64,000 nt of DNA from Arthrobacter alpinus (GTDB lineage Bacteria; Actinomycetota; Actinomycetes; Actinomycetales; Micrococcaceae): contig NZ_FNTV01000001.1 in assembly GCF_900105965.1 (NCBI RefSeq), positions 2,170,001 to 2,234,000 of the forward strand, written 5' to 3'. Positions 1-7,766 of the stretch are shown in pieces. A model generated the notes under the pieces. The model had not been told where the DNA came from. It did no database searches and saw only the letters and a list, made by a program, of their open reading frames with translations. Made by a program: the position numbers and the translations under genes. Position 1 is the first letter of the stretch. Each line of letters opens with the position of its first letter.

Positions 1-249
1 CGCAGCCGTTCCGGAATCAAAGGTCAGACTGACGTTTGACAGAGTTGGCGGCCTCGTCACGATGGGGGCCGGGGCCTGCGGCTGTGCGTTGGAGGGTTCG
101 GGATCGTCGGAGGCCGTCAGCGCTACGGCACCTGCAAAGCAGAGCATGATCGCAATGAGTGCGGCTATGGGCAAGGGACTCTTGCGCTTGGATGGCTTGG
201 CTCGCCCAGCGCCATGTTTCGTGCTGCCACTTTCAACTCTTGGATCCAC
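1..249 (-). CDS. Secreted polysaccharide deacetylase (NodB family), N-terminal part only
   Basis: Partial gene running off the left edge; only the first 83 residues are visible. A GTG at 247-249 opens the frame, with an in-frame TAA four codons upstream and a G-rich stretch as a weak ribosome site. A basic N-terminus (KPSKRKS) is followed by one hydrophobic segment (PIAALIAIMLCFAGAVAL), a proline-rich linker, then VSLTFDSGTAA. That matches the first conserved motif of the NodB/CE4 fold (TFDDG), where the second Asp normally binds metal; here it reads TFDSG. The family removes N- or O-acetyl groups from chitin-like or peptidoglycan glycans outside the membrane. Assignment rests on this one motif plus the neighbouring complete NodB gene at 2672-4612. 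Confidence 0.6.
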   Translation of the reverse strand, partial: MDPRVESGSTKHGAGRAKPSKRKSPLPIAALIAIMLCFAGAVALTASDDPEPSNAQPQAPAPIVTRPPTLSNVSLTFDSGTAA

Positions 250-650
250 CTTAGCCCCCGGTTATCTTTCCCTGATTTTCTTCGCCGACTGCCTCCTGAC
301 GAACCGTTGGCCCGTGTATGCAATCTACGCATTGACTTGTGAGACCTGCCTCGGTGCATCCAATGGATTCACCGAATAATTCAGTCTATGAAGCCGTTAT
401 GCGCCGAACACGAGTAAGTACTACCTGTTTTTTCCCGCAAATGAACCCTCCGATGTCCGTAACACGTTCGATTACCCGCATAACTACTTGTCCAGGCGCA
501 TTTCCACACTCAGTAATTACATATTGTGAAACAGGCAGGGAACGCACCCCGCAGACCGCTACAATTGCGTAGGCCTCGGACGGTTTTACGATTTGAGACT
601 GGGAATCAGGCGCAAACACGCAGGCCACAGCTGAGACCTTAGGAGACGCA
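250..650. other. 401-bp divergent intergenic region
   Basis: Separates the truncated deacetylase (minus) from the GH18 gene (plus), so it should hold promoters for both. It contains a bipartite element at 382-425 that recurs with identical internal spacing at 7403-7446, and one TATGCGCCGAAC unit (399-410) like the repeats near 20951. I could not identify a convincing sigma-70 promoter by eye. Confidence 0.5.
382..425. promoter_or_regulatory. Bipartite conserved upstream element, copy 1
   Basis: Reads CAGTCTATGAAGC (382-394), 13 bases, ACACGAGT (408-415), 5 bases, CTACC (421-425). The same three blocks with the same 13- and 5-base gaps occur at 7403-7446. Copy 1 lies about 130 bases upstream of the deacetylase start at 249 and about 225 bases upstream of the GH18 start. 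Regulatory function is inferred from conservation and position only. Confidence 0.45.
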
Positions 651-1748
651 TTGACAAGCGGAAAGCATCTCCGGGGTCCATCATTGGCTCCGAACGTGCG
701 GCGTATTGTGGCTGTGATCAGCTTTCTGCTTATCGCAGTGCTGGTGGTTGCCGGAATTTTTGTTTGGCGAAACCGGGCCATAGAAACAAAACCTTGGTTT
801 GGCGGTTACGTTGATGTCACCTTGGCGCCGGCTCTCGCCTTCGAGACGCCAACATCCAAACACACCAAGAACGTATTGCTTTCTTTCATCGTGGCGGATC
901 CTGCCAATCCGTGCGTACCCCATTGGGGTACGCACTACAGCCTTGACCAGGCAGGCACATCTCTCGATCTGGATGCCAAGATCGAAAAACTACGCGAGAA
1001 CGGCGGCCACGCAGCCATATCCTTTGGTGGAGCTGCCAGCACGGAACTTGCCACATCCTGCACTGACCTCCCAACCCTGCAAAACGCCTACCAAAGCGTA
1101 ATCGAGCGTTACGAGGTCTCCACTGTGGACTTTGATATTGAGGGCGAAAATCTTCTGGATTCGGTTGCCGGCGAACGGCGGGCCCAGGCAGTGGCCCAGG
1201 TGCAAAAAGACCGCGCCGATCGGGGCAAGCCGTTGGATGTCTGGCTCACCCTGCCGGTCTCTCCTCGTGGCCTCACCGATGATGGCGTGGCCGAGATTGA
1301 ACAAATGCTCAGCAAGGGAGTGGATCTGGCAGGGGTGAACATCATGACCATGAACTACGGGGCCAGCCGGGTTCAGGGTCAGAGCATGCTTGAGGCGTCC
1401 GAGGCTGCTGCCGTTGCGGCGCACTCACAAGTGGGCATCATCTACCAGCGTGCCGGATTTGCGCTGGACGATGCGGCGGCGTGGGCCAAAATCGGTTTGA
1501 CGCCCATGATTGGAATCAACGAAATTACCACTGACGTTTTCGATGTGCAGGATGCCATCCAATTCGCGGAATTTGCCCGATCCAAAAACGTTGGGCGAAT
1601 GTCCCAGTGGTCCAACAACCGGGACACCCAGTGCACCACGGAAAGCCTGAACCCCGCCATCGCCCCACACACCTGCAGTGGAGTCAGTCAGGACAACGGG
1701 GATTTCAGCAACATCCTTGGTGAACCATTCACGGGCCGGTTCAGGTAA
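651..1748 (+). CDS. Membrane-anchored glycoside hydrolase family 18 (chitinase-like) protein
   Basis: 365 residues starting at TTG 651, preceded by AGGAGA at good spacing. A single N-terminal membrane segment (about 19-38) is followed by an extracytoplasmic (beta/alpha)8 domain. Two GH18 signatures are visible: the SxGG-type SFGG at 124-127 and the catalytic-strand VDFDIEGE, with D160, D162 and the probable acid Glu164. The first Asp of the usual DxxDxDxE is replaced. GH18 enzymes cleave beta-1,4 GlcNAc-containing polymers by substrate-assisted catalysis. Proximity to two NodB deacetylases and nucleotide-sugar genes fits remodelling of a surface GlcNAc-type glycan rather than nutritional chitin use; that is inference. 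It converges with the lipoprotein gene, with 5 bases between the stops. Confidence 0.82.
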   Translation: MTSGKHLRGPSLAPNVRRIVAVISFLLIAVLVVAGIFVWRNRAIETKPWFGGYVDVTLAPALAFETPTSKHTKNVLLSFIVADPANPCVPHWGTHYSLDQAGTSLDLDAKIEKLRENGGHAAISFGGAASTELATSCTDLPTLQNAYQSVIERYEVSTVDFDIEGENLLDSVAGERRAQAVAQVQKDRADRGKPLDVWLTLPVSPRGLTDDGVAEIEQMLSKGVDLAGVNIMTMNYGASRVQGQSMLEASEAAAVAAHSQVGIIYQRAGFALDDAAAWAKIGLTPMIGINEITTDVFDVQDAIQFAEFARSKNVGRMSQWSNNRDTQCTTESLNPAIAPHTCSGVSQDNGDFSNILGEPFTGRFR

Positions 1749-1753
1749 GGCGT

Positions 1754-2551
1754 TTAGTTGTTTACCTGACTGGTGGTTACAGTGGTCCGCCAAGGCCCTG
1801 CAGGCACATCAGCTTCATCCACAAACTGCCAGCTGAGCCTGTCATCTTCGCCGTCCAGCTCACTGAAGCCAAGGCACCCGTTGATGGCCGGTGAAACATC
1901 CATTCCTGCACCGTTGAAGTTCTTGTTGACCGGCCGGGCATCATTGGAGCCAAAAACATACTCGGCGTCATGATATTGTCCCGGGCCGGCGTCTTCTATC
2001 TGGCCGTAGCAAACTCGATCGTTCATCACGAGCTTGACCCAACGGTTCTTCATATAACTGAAATTCCTGTTCGTTGCCTGGCCGGCATATTCTGGCTCGT
2101 TTGCCCACGGGATCACCGTGGAACGCTCGGCAAACGCCTTCGGATCGTTGACGTCGTCGTACGGTAAATCCAGATAAAAAGGATTCTCTTTGGGAGTCAT
2201 CGAGGTGGGCATATAGCCATTGGCGGCCGTCCTGGGCTCGGTGCTGCACTCGGGGGTCAAAACTCCGTCGCAGCCGCCGTAGCTGGCTTCCCAATCATTG
2301 TCATAGGTCGAATACACTTGGCTTCCATCCGCCGCCGTGGCATCGAAAATTTCTCCGACCCAGAACGTGGTGGCCACAATGTCTCTGTGCCACGGATAGT
2401 TGCCGCCCTGTGCAAGGCTTTCCTGGTGCGAGCAACCTGACGCCATCAGGAGCACCAGACCACAGGCAAGGAGCCCTGCAAACCCCGTACTACGCCGACT
2501 CCGCCGGGGTTGTTCGGGTGTGGAAGCTGGCCCGGAAATCGTGGCATTCAC
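1754..2551 (-). CDS. Lipoprotein of unknown function
   Basis: 265 residues. An arginine-rich N-terminus (RRSRR) is followed by a hydrophobic stretch ending in MASGC, a lipobox-like site that makes Cys40 the probable lipidated residue and places the protein on the outer face of the membrane. The mature part is rich in Trp, Tyr, Asp and Asn, and has four cysteines in addition to Cys40 (YGGCDG, PECST, RVCYGQ, NGCLGF), suggesting disulfides. I do not recognise a domain. It lies between the GH18 gene and the SLH-bearing deacetylase, so a role in the same surface glycan locus is plausible but unproven. Confidence 0.65.
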   Translation of the reverse strand: MNATISGPASTPEQPRRSRRSTGFAGLLACGLVLLMASGCSHQESLAQGGNYPWHRDIVATTFWVGEIFDATAADGSQVYSTYDNDWEASYGGCDGVLTPECSTEPRTAANGYMPTSMTPKENPFYLDLPYDDVNDPKAFAERSTVIPWANEPEYAGQATNRNFSYMKNRWVKLVMNDRVCYGQIEDAGPGQYHDAEYVFGSNDARPVNKNFNGAGMDVSPAINGCLGFSELDGEDDRLSWQFVDEADVPAGPWRTTVTTSQVNN

Positions 2552-2599
2552 TTGTTTCCTGTCCTAAGCGTTGTCAAACGAACTGTGTTATCAAACGAA

Positions 2600-2649
2600 C
2601 TGCGGGTTTGGTGTGAGGGAAGACTACTACCTCGACGCCAAACCCGCAG
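2600..2649 (-). terminator. Hairpin terminator after the SLH deacetylase gene
   Basis: Perfect 12-bp arms CTGCGGGTTTGG (2600-2611) and CCAAACCCGCAG (2638-2649) with a 26-base loop, starting 22 bases downstream of the stop codon at 2672. There is no long T tract on the minus strand, so efficiency as an intrinsic terminator is uncertain. Confidence 0.5.
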
Positions 2650-2671
2650 CTGTTATGTTGGTGAATTTCCG

Positions 2672-4612
2672 CTAGCCCTTCGGGAAATTCTGGTTGTAGC
2701 GGTAAACGAACGCCGCCATGGCATCACGGGCGATGGGCTGTACTGGCTTGAACAGATTCCCGTCATATCCTGTGGTGATTCCGGTAGCCGCCAGCCACCT
2801 GATCTCGTTGTAGAACTGGTTACTGGGTGCAACGTCCACAAACGTTGGAGCGTTGGCAGGAACGGCTGGTTTGCCGTTCATCCGGTAGAGGAAGGCTGCC
2901 ACTGCATCACGGTTGACGGGGCCAAACGGGCGGAAGGTTCCATCCCCGTAACCCGTGGTGATTCCGGCGTCGAACAGCCAGTTCACTTCCTTGTAGAACG
3001 GTCCAGTGGATGGAACGTCCGTGAAGTGTGAGACTGCCGGAGGCGTATAAGCGGGGCTGCCGGCCAGACGGTACATAAAGGCGGCCATGGCGTTGCGGTC
3101 GATGTTCTGCAGCGGCCGGAAGGTGCCATCCGAGTAGCCCGTGGTGATCTGGTTGTCGGATGCCCAGCTGACTTCCCTGTAGAACTGCGACGTTGAGGGG
3201 ACGTCCGTGAAGGCTCTCACAGTTGTTGTGTCATACAGTTCATAGTCATCGGTGATGAGCGTTCCATTGGCAAAGATGTTCAGGCCGATCGAGATGGCTG
3301 TGGCTCCTGCCGGAACGGCCGGGGTGGTCCAGCTGGCCTGTGCCCATTCAGTGGGCGAAGCCACGAACCACGGACTGGCGGTCCAGTAAACCCAACTGCC
3401 CAGACCGGTGCGGTAGTAGGCCTCAAACTGGGTCACGCCGGTGGCCTTGTACCAGGCCTTGGCCAAGTACGTATTTCCGGGTGTGGCGCTGGGTGCACAC
3501 TGCCCCAGATCCATCTGCTGCAGGAACTTCGCGTCACCGCCGACGTAGTTGGAAAGCCCAATCTGCCGTGCAGCCGTTGCCGTTCCGCCGTGCCCTGGTG
3601 AAACCGCCGTGTAGACCGGTGTGTTCACGCCGTAGGATCCGGGAGCCCAGCAGTTTGGATACGGTGAATCGTTAGGGCCAGGTGTTTCCATGCTGGGGTT
3701 CTGAATCAAGTTTCCAAGGGTGCGGGGAGCCGGTGCGGCCGGTCCTGCCACCGTCGGCTTGGTAGTGCCGCCGATGACTTCCTTGACCGTCTTGACAACA
3801 ACCGTTCCGGCCGTGACCTGGCCGGCGAGCCAAGTGGAGAATTCCTGAAAGAGTTCGGTGGAAACAGTCAGTGGATCAGCAACACCTGAGGACGGATCAA
3901 CGCCGGTGCCAATGTGGTGGAACGTGTACTGGATCCAGCCGCCACCATTGGTGTTGGCGTCGGTGACCAGGTTTTGCAGGTCAAGGAGGGTCCAGGTGTT
4001 GTCCACCTGATCCGGAGCCCCCGTCACATAGGGGTTCGCTGGCGGAATGTTTTCAAAGAAGGGGAAGGTTGCCGACTCCGGAACCTTGCTCCTGATATCG
4101 CCCAAGCCTCGGGCTGAGTTGTAGCCACACTGCTGCACGATTGACTCGACGGCGGCGTTCTCTGACGCGAACGGGTAGGCGAAGTTCTGGATGTCCAGGC
4201 CCATGGCCGTCAGGTTGACCCTGTCGTTGCAGACCTGTCGAGTGACTTCATCGACATTCATGGTTGTCAGATCCGGGTGCGTAACCGAATGGCCGCCAAT
4301 CTCGTTGCCAGCGGTTTGGAGGCCCAGGACATCGGTCACATTCATGTACCCCGGTACGCCAATGTAACCCGACGGGGTGAAGAACGTGCCCTTCATGCCC
4401 AAGCCATTGATGAATGATGCTGCCGGCACCTGGTCGGCATTGGCGTCATCGAAGGTGAGGGTGACGGTGGTGGGGATTGCGGCCTGTGCGGCGGGTGCCA
4501 CGAAGCCGATCACGGAAGCGGTGAGCGCCAACGTCAACCCAATGACGAGTGCGCGACTTTTGTGGAAGGTGGAGGGAGTGGTTTCTCGGATGGGACGTGC
4601 ATTGGAGACCAT
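2672..4612 (-). CDS. Secreted polysaccharide deacetylase with C-terminal SLH repeats
   Basis: 646 residues from ATG 4612, preceded by AAAGGG and a short spacer; a GTG at 4645 would add 11 residues. The Sec signal peptide ends near AQA-A. The NodB/CE4 domain follows with TLTFDD (about 51-56), the metal-binding HSVTH (about 108-112) and FAYPF (about 144-148). A beta-rich, probably carbohydrate-binding module (about 305-460) comes next, starting NLIQNPSMETPG. Three S-layer homology repeats end the protein, each with FxDV, an aromatic FY, and ITTGY...GxF(R/K)P. SLH repeats usually dock proteins to pyruvylated secondary cell-wall polymers, so the enzyme probably stays cell-attached and deacetylates a surface glycan. 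It may be co-transcribed with the two nucleotide-sugar genes upstream (109-base gap). Confidence 0.88.
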   Translation of the reverse strand: MVSNARPIRETTPSTFHKSRALVIGLTLALTASVIGFVAPAAQAAIPTTVTLTFDDANADQVPAASFINGLGMKGTFFTPSGYIGVPGYMNVTDVLGLQTAGNEIGGHSVTHPDLTTMNVDEVTRQVCNDRVNLTAMGLDIQNFAYPFASENAAVESIVQQCGYNSARGLGDIRSKVPESATFPFFENIPPANPYVTGAPDQVDNTWTLLDLQNLVTDANTNGGGWIQYTFHHIGTGVDPSSGVADPLTVSTELFQEFSTWLAGQVTAGTVVVKTVKEVIGGTTKPTVAGPAAPAPRTLGNLIQNPSMETPGPNDSPYPNCWAPGSYGVNTPVYTAVSPGHGGTATAARQIGLSNYVGGDAKFLQQMDLGQCAPSATPGNTYLAKAWYKATGVTQFEAYYRTGLGSWVYWTASPWFVASPTEWAQASWTTPAVPAGATAISIGLNIFANGTLITDDYELYDTTTVRAFTDVPSTSQFYREVSWASDNQITTGYSDGTFRPLQNIDRNAMAAFMYRLAGSPAYTPPAVSHFTDVPSTGPFYKEVNWLFDAGITTGYGDGTFRPFGPVNRDAVAAFLYRMNGKPAVPANAPTFVDVAPSNQFYNEIRWLAATGITTGYDGNLFKPVQPIARDAMAAFVYRYNQNFPKG

Positions 4613-4721
4613 GGCCTTGCCCTTTCTTTCTGGCTCTATGTTCACGGTTTTTGTCGATTCCTTGAATTGGTGGAAATCCTAGTGCGACAGTCCCCCGCCG
4701 CTGTCTTTCCAGGGACGAAAA

Positions 4722-5729
4722 TTAATTCGAGGCCACCTCCACTTTCCTGCTAGCTGGTTCCGGGGCCGTTGAGCGACGCTGCTCATCGGCAACGCTGAGG
4801 ATGATCTCATCCAGGGTGGTTTTGGGATCAAAGCCAACCAGTGCCCGTGACTTGGAGTTGTTCGGGACCCGGCGGCGCATGTCCTCAAAGCCTGCGGCAT
4901 AGGCCTGTTCGTAGGGGACAAAGATGATCTCGCTGGAGCTGTCCAACAGTTCAACGATGCGCTGGGCCAGGGACAGGATGGAGATTTCGTAGGACCCGCC
5001 GAGGTTGAAGGCGTTGCCATAGGCGCTTGGTTCCGCCGAGATCCGGGTTATGGCCGGCACGATGTCTCCAACGAAGGAGAAGCACCGGGTCTGCAAGCCG
5101 TCCCCGTACACGGTCAGTGGTTCGCTGGCCAGGGCCTGCTTGATCAACCGCGGCACAACCATGCCGTATCGGCCGGTTTGGCGCGGTCCCACCGTGTTGA
5201 ACAGGCGGACAATGGCAACCCGCAAACCAAATTCGTGCCAGTAGGAGTATGCAAAAGCCTCGTCGATTCCCTTTGCCGCCGCGTAGGTCCACCGGGACTT
5301 AAGCGCTGATCCGAGAATTCGATCTGACTCTTCATCGAGACTGTCGGAAACGTTCTTTCCGTAGATTTCGCTCGTGGACGCCAGCAGAAGGCTTGCCCCC
5401 GAGTTGAGTGCCGCGTCCAGAACCACTTCGGTGCCATGGATGTTGGTGCGCAGGCTCTCCAGCGGGTGATCCACAATCAGTGTCACACCAACTGCGGCTG
5501 CCAAGTGAAAGACCCTGTCGGCGCCCTGAACCAAATTCTCCACGGCCACCTTGTCCAGGATATTTCCCTCGGTCAGATGGAACCTCGGGTGATCCAACAC
5601 GCCCTGAAGGTTTTCGATCCGCCCTGTGGAAAAGTTGTCCAGTACGGATACCTCGTCGCCTTGGGCCAACAGGTGCTCAACCAAATGGCCACCTATGAAC
5701 CCTGCCCCGCCGGTAATTGCTGTTTTCAT
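4722..5729 (-). CDS. NAD-dependent nucleotide-sugar epimerase/dehydratase
   Basis: 335 residues, extended short-chain dehydrogenase fold. Start chosen at ATG 5729 because GAAGGA sits 6 bases upstream and MKTAITGGAGFIGG begins the Rossmann strand directly. Visible features are the GGAGFIG dinucleotide loop (7-13), a serine in STSEIYG, the catalytic YAAAK pair, and the RxTGRYG and TRCFSFVGD regions typical of the GalE/UDP-glucuronate decarboxylase/4,6-dehydratase group. The exact reaction cannot be told from sequence alone. The gene for a UDP-sugar dehydrogenase lies 40 bases upstream, so a UDP-uronic-acid substrate is a reasonable guess. Cytoplasmic; supplies an activated sugar for a surface polymer. 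Confidence 0.85.
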   Translation of the reverse strand: MKTAITGGAGFIGGHLVEHLLAQGDEVSVLDNFSTGRIENLQGVLDHPRFHLTEGNILDKVAVENLVQGADRVFHLAAAVGVTLIVDHPLESLRTNIHGTEVVLDAALNSGASLLLASTSEIYGKNVSDSLDEESDRILGSALKSRWTYAAAKGIDEAFAYSYWHEFGLRVAIVRLFNTVGPRQTGRYGMVVPRLIKQALASEPLTVYGDGLQTRCFSFVGDIVPAITRISAEPSAYGNAFNLGGSYEISILSLAQRIVELLDSSSEIIFVPYEQAYAAGFEDMRRRVPNNSKSRALVGFDPKTTLDEIILSVADEQRRSTAPEPASRKVEVASN

Positions 5730-5769
5730 CTCAAGTCCTTCCGTGCAGTGATGGATAGTCCAGAAATCT

Positions 5770-7179
5770 CTAAAGCCTGACGATGTTCTTTGCCGGCGCC
5801 AGCTGATAGGTGGTGTCCAGGACAACTGGAACGTCCTCAAGCCAGCTCAGGTCCACGCCGGTGTGCCGGGTGTGCACGATCACCACATCGGGATGCCATT
5901 CCGCCGGGTTCTCGATCGAGACCAACACTCCGCCCTTGCCGTCGGGAGCCGTTGGGCACCAGTGGTCCACATAGGCCACATCGGCGTCCTCAGCAGCGAG
6001 GGCCGCGATGATTTCCAAGGCAGGAGACTCACGGAGATCCTCGACGTCGGGCTTGTAAGCCACACCCACGATCAAGATCTTGGCAAAGCTGACCCGGTGG
6101 TCGCGGTCCGAAAGAATCCGGCGGGTCCGTTCCACAACGTGGTGGGGCCTGCTGGCGATGCCGGCCATGGCGCTCTCGATCACGGGGCTTCCCATCCTTG
6201 ACTTACGCAGCTGCCACAAGAGGTAGTGCGGGTCGCAAGGAATGCAATGCCCGCCAACGCCGGGTCCGGGCGTGAAACGCATGAACCCGTACGGCTTGGT
6301 CGAGGCGGCGTTGATGACGTCGATGACCTCAATGTTCAATTCCTGGCAGATATCAGCGAACTCGTTGGCCAACGCAATGTTGACCGCGCGGAAGGTGTTT
6401 TCCACCAGCTTCGTCATTTCCGCGGCATCCGCCGACGGGACAACATAGACGGACTTGGTCACCGTCTTGAGCAGGTCTTCAGCCACCTTGCCGCAGGTTT
6501 CCGTAACTCCGCCAACAACCCGGGGCACATCTTCATGAGAGAAGGAGTCCACGCCTGGGTTGATTCGCTCCGGAGAAAAGGCCACGAAGATGTTGCTTCC
6601 TGCGATCAGACCGCGCTCGGCCAGTGGCTGCGCCAACATGTCCCGAGTGGAACCAACATAGGTGGTGGAGGTCAGCATGAGCAGCTGGCCGGCCACGGCG
6701 TGTTCCACCACTGCAGCACAGGCCGAACGGAGGATGCTCAGGTCAGGGATCAGGTAAGGGTCCACAGGCGTCGGAACGCAGACAATCACTGCGGCGGCCT
6801 GGGAAACCAGTGACAGGTCAGAGCTGATGACGAAATTCGGATCATTCAGGGCTTCGCTCAGGCGGACCTTGTCCGAATCCAACAGGTCAGCCTGCTGGTT
6901 GCGGATAGTCGACAACCTCCGCTCTGAAACATCCAGACCTACCACGCGCCGGCCCGAGGTGCTGATTGCCAGTGCTGTAGGCAGCCCAACGTATCCAAGG
7001 CCCACGATCGCAACATCGAACCTGAATTCTCCGCTGTCTTCCGGCATTGCCGCGGGTTGGGCATCGCTATCGCGAAGCCATTCCGTTTCAACAACACCGG
7101 TTTGATCAGCGGTATCCTGACCTTGCGTCTGGGCAGCGAAAACCATCTCAAGCGTTTTGTCCTTAATAATGTGCACCAT
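5770..7179 (-). CDS. UDP-sugar 6-dehydrogenase (UDP-glucose / UDP-ManNAc dehydrogenase family)
   Basis: 469 residues. The NAD-binding motif GLGYVGLP is at 60-66, after an unusual polar N-terminal extension of about 50 residues; internal starts at residues 12 and 45 are possible. The catalytic region PGVGGHCIPCDP contains the nucleophilic Cys and matches the WecC/WbpA type more than classical Ugd. The C-terminal part has GVAYKPDVEDLRESP, the UDP-sugar binding signature. The family oxidises C6 of UDP-GlcNAc, UDP-ManNAc or UDP-glucose to the uronic acid in two NAD-dependent steps. First gene of an operon with the epimerase; an inverted repeat sits 48 bases upstream. Confidence 0.88.
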   Translation of the reverse strand: MVHIIKDKTLEMVFAAQTQGQDTADQTGVVETEWLRDSDAQPAAMPEDSGEFRFDVAIVGLGYVGLPTALAISTSGRRVVGLDVSERRLSTIRNQQADLLDSDKVRLSEALNDPNFVISSDLSLVSQAAAVIVCVPTPVDPYLIPDLSILRSACAAVVEHAVAGQLLMLTSTTYVGSTRDMLAQPLAERGLIAGSNIFVAFSPERINPGVDSFSHEDVPRVVGGVTETCGKVAEDLLKTVTKSVYVVPSADAAEMTKLVENTFRAVNIALANEFADICQELNIEVIDVINAASTKPYGFMRFTPGPGVGGHCIPCDPHYLLWQLRKSRMGSPVIESAMAGIASRPHHVVERTRRILSDRDHRVSFAKILIVGVAYKPDVEDLRESPALEIIAALAAEDADVAYVDHWCPTAPDGKGGVLVSIENPAEWHPDVVIVHTRHTGVDLSWLEDVPVVLDTTYQLAPAKNIVRL

Positions 7180-7226
7180 TATTCTCTTGCTCCCCTATTG
7201 TTTGTAATACGTCAAATGATGGAATC

Positions 7227-7247
7227 CGGTTACCTAACAAGTAACCG
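7227..7247. promoter_or_regulatory. Inverted repeat upstream of sugar-dehydrogenase operon
   Basis: Perfect 7-bp arms CGGTTAC and GTAACCG separated by CTAACAA, centred about 58 bases upstream of the start at 7179. Size and position fit an operator for a dimeric regulator. No cognate regulator can be named. Confidence 0.45.
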
Positions 7248-7402
7248 TGGACGACGGCCTCGAGAGTGACTTGCGCTTGGCGCATCTGCTCTGATCAAAA
7301 TTATTTGACATACCGGGCGGCTGGGTAATTCTGCGTCCAATGTCAAAGCCGTTCGAATTATTTGTTGTTCATAATCAAGTCGATTGGCTTGACCAATAAA
7401 AA

Positions 7403-7446
7403 CAGCCTATGAAGCTATGCCACTCTGGACACGAGTGCAACCTACC
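7403..7446. promoter_or_regulatory. Bipartite conserved upstream element, copy 2
   Basis: CAGCCTATGAAGC (7403-7415), 13 bases, ACACGAGT (7429-7436), 5 bases, CTACC (7442-7446): the same blocks and gaps as at 382-425. It lies about 225 bases upstream of the UDP-sugar dehydrogenase start. Confidence 0.45.
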
Positions 7447-7563
7447 CGTCTTTACCGTTAGCATTTCGTTCGCCGGCGGAGCATACTCGACGTCGACACT
7501 GACAACACTCGTTTTACTACCTAGCCACGCCCGCGAATCCGGCCAGTTGCGGGACACGCAAAA

Positions 7564-7588
7564 ATGGGGAAGTAAATTACTTCCCCAT
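7564..7588 (-). terminator. Intrinsic terminator of the LAL transcript
   Basis: Perfect 12-bp arms ATGGGGAAGTAA and TTACTTCCCCAT around one central base. On the minus strand the hairpin runs directly into a T tract (CCCATTTTTGCG), giving a good Rho-independent terminator about 180 bases past the LAL1 stop at 7767. Confidence 0.65.
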
Positions 7589-7766
7589 CATCAGTGATAT
7601 GTAATGTGCGTCTTTAATTTGCCCTGACGTGCAATCCGCTTGATTTTCTCAGTGTTAGGCAAACGAGTTATCTGGAATCCTCGGAAGATGACGTGAAACG
7701 TGTCCATGAGAGAAAGCTCAAGCCGCTGGTTGTGGTTACTGACGCACTAATTCATTCCCGACCCCG

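Larger units (their letters stand above)
7180..7766. other. 587-bp intergenic region between sugar-dehydrogenase gene and LAL cluster
   Basis: Lower GC than its surroundings and without a credible coding frame. From right to left it holds the terminator hairpin of the LAL transcript (7564-7588), copy 2 of the bipartite element (7403-7446) and an inverted repeat close to the dehydrogenase start (7227-7247). Confidence 0.6.

Noticed and set aside
7305..7331. Plus-strand promoter TTGACA ... TAATTC
   Set aside because: Spacing is 15 bases, the -10 match is poor, and no plus-strand gene follows.
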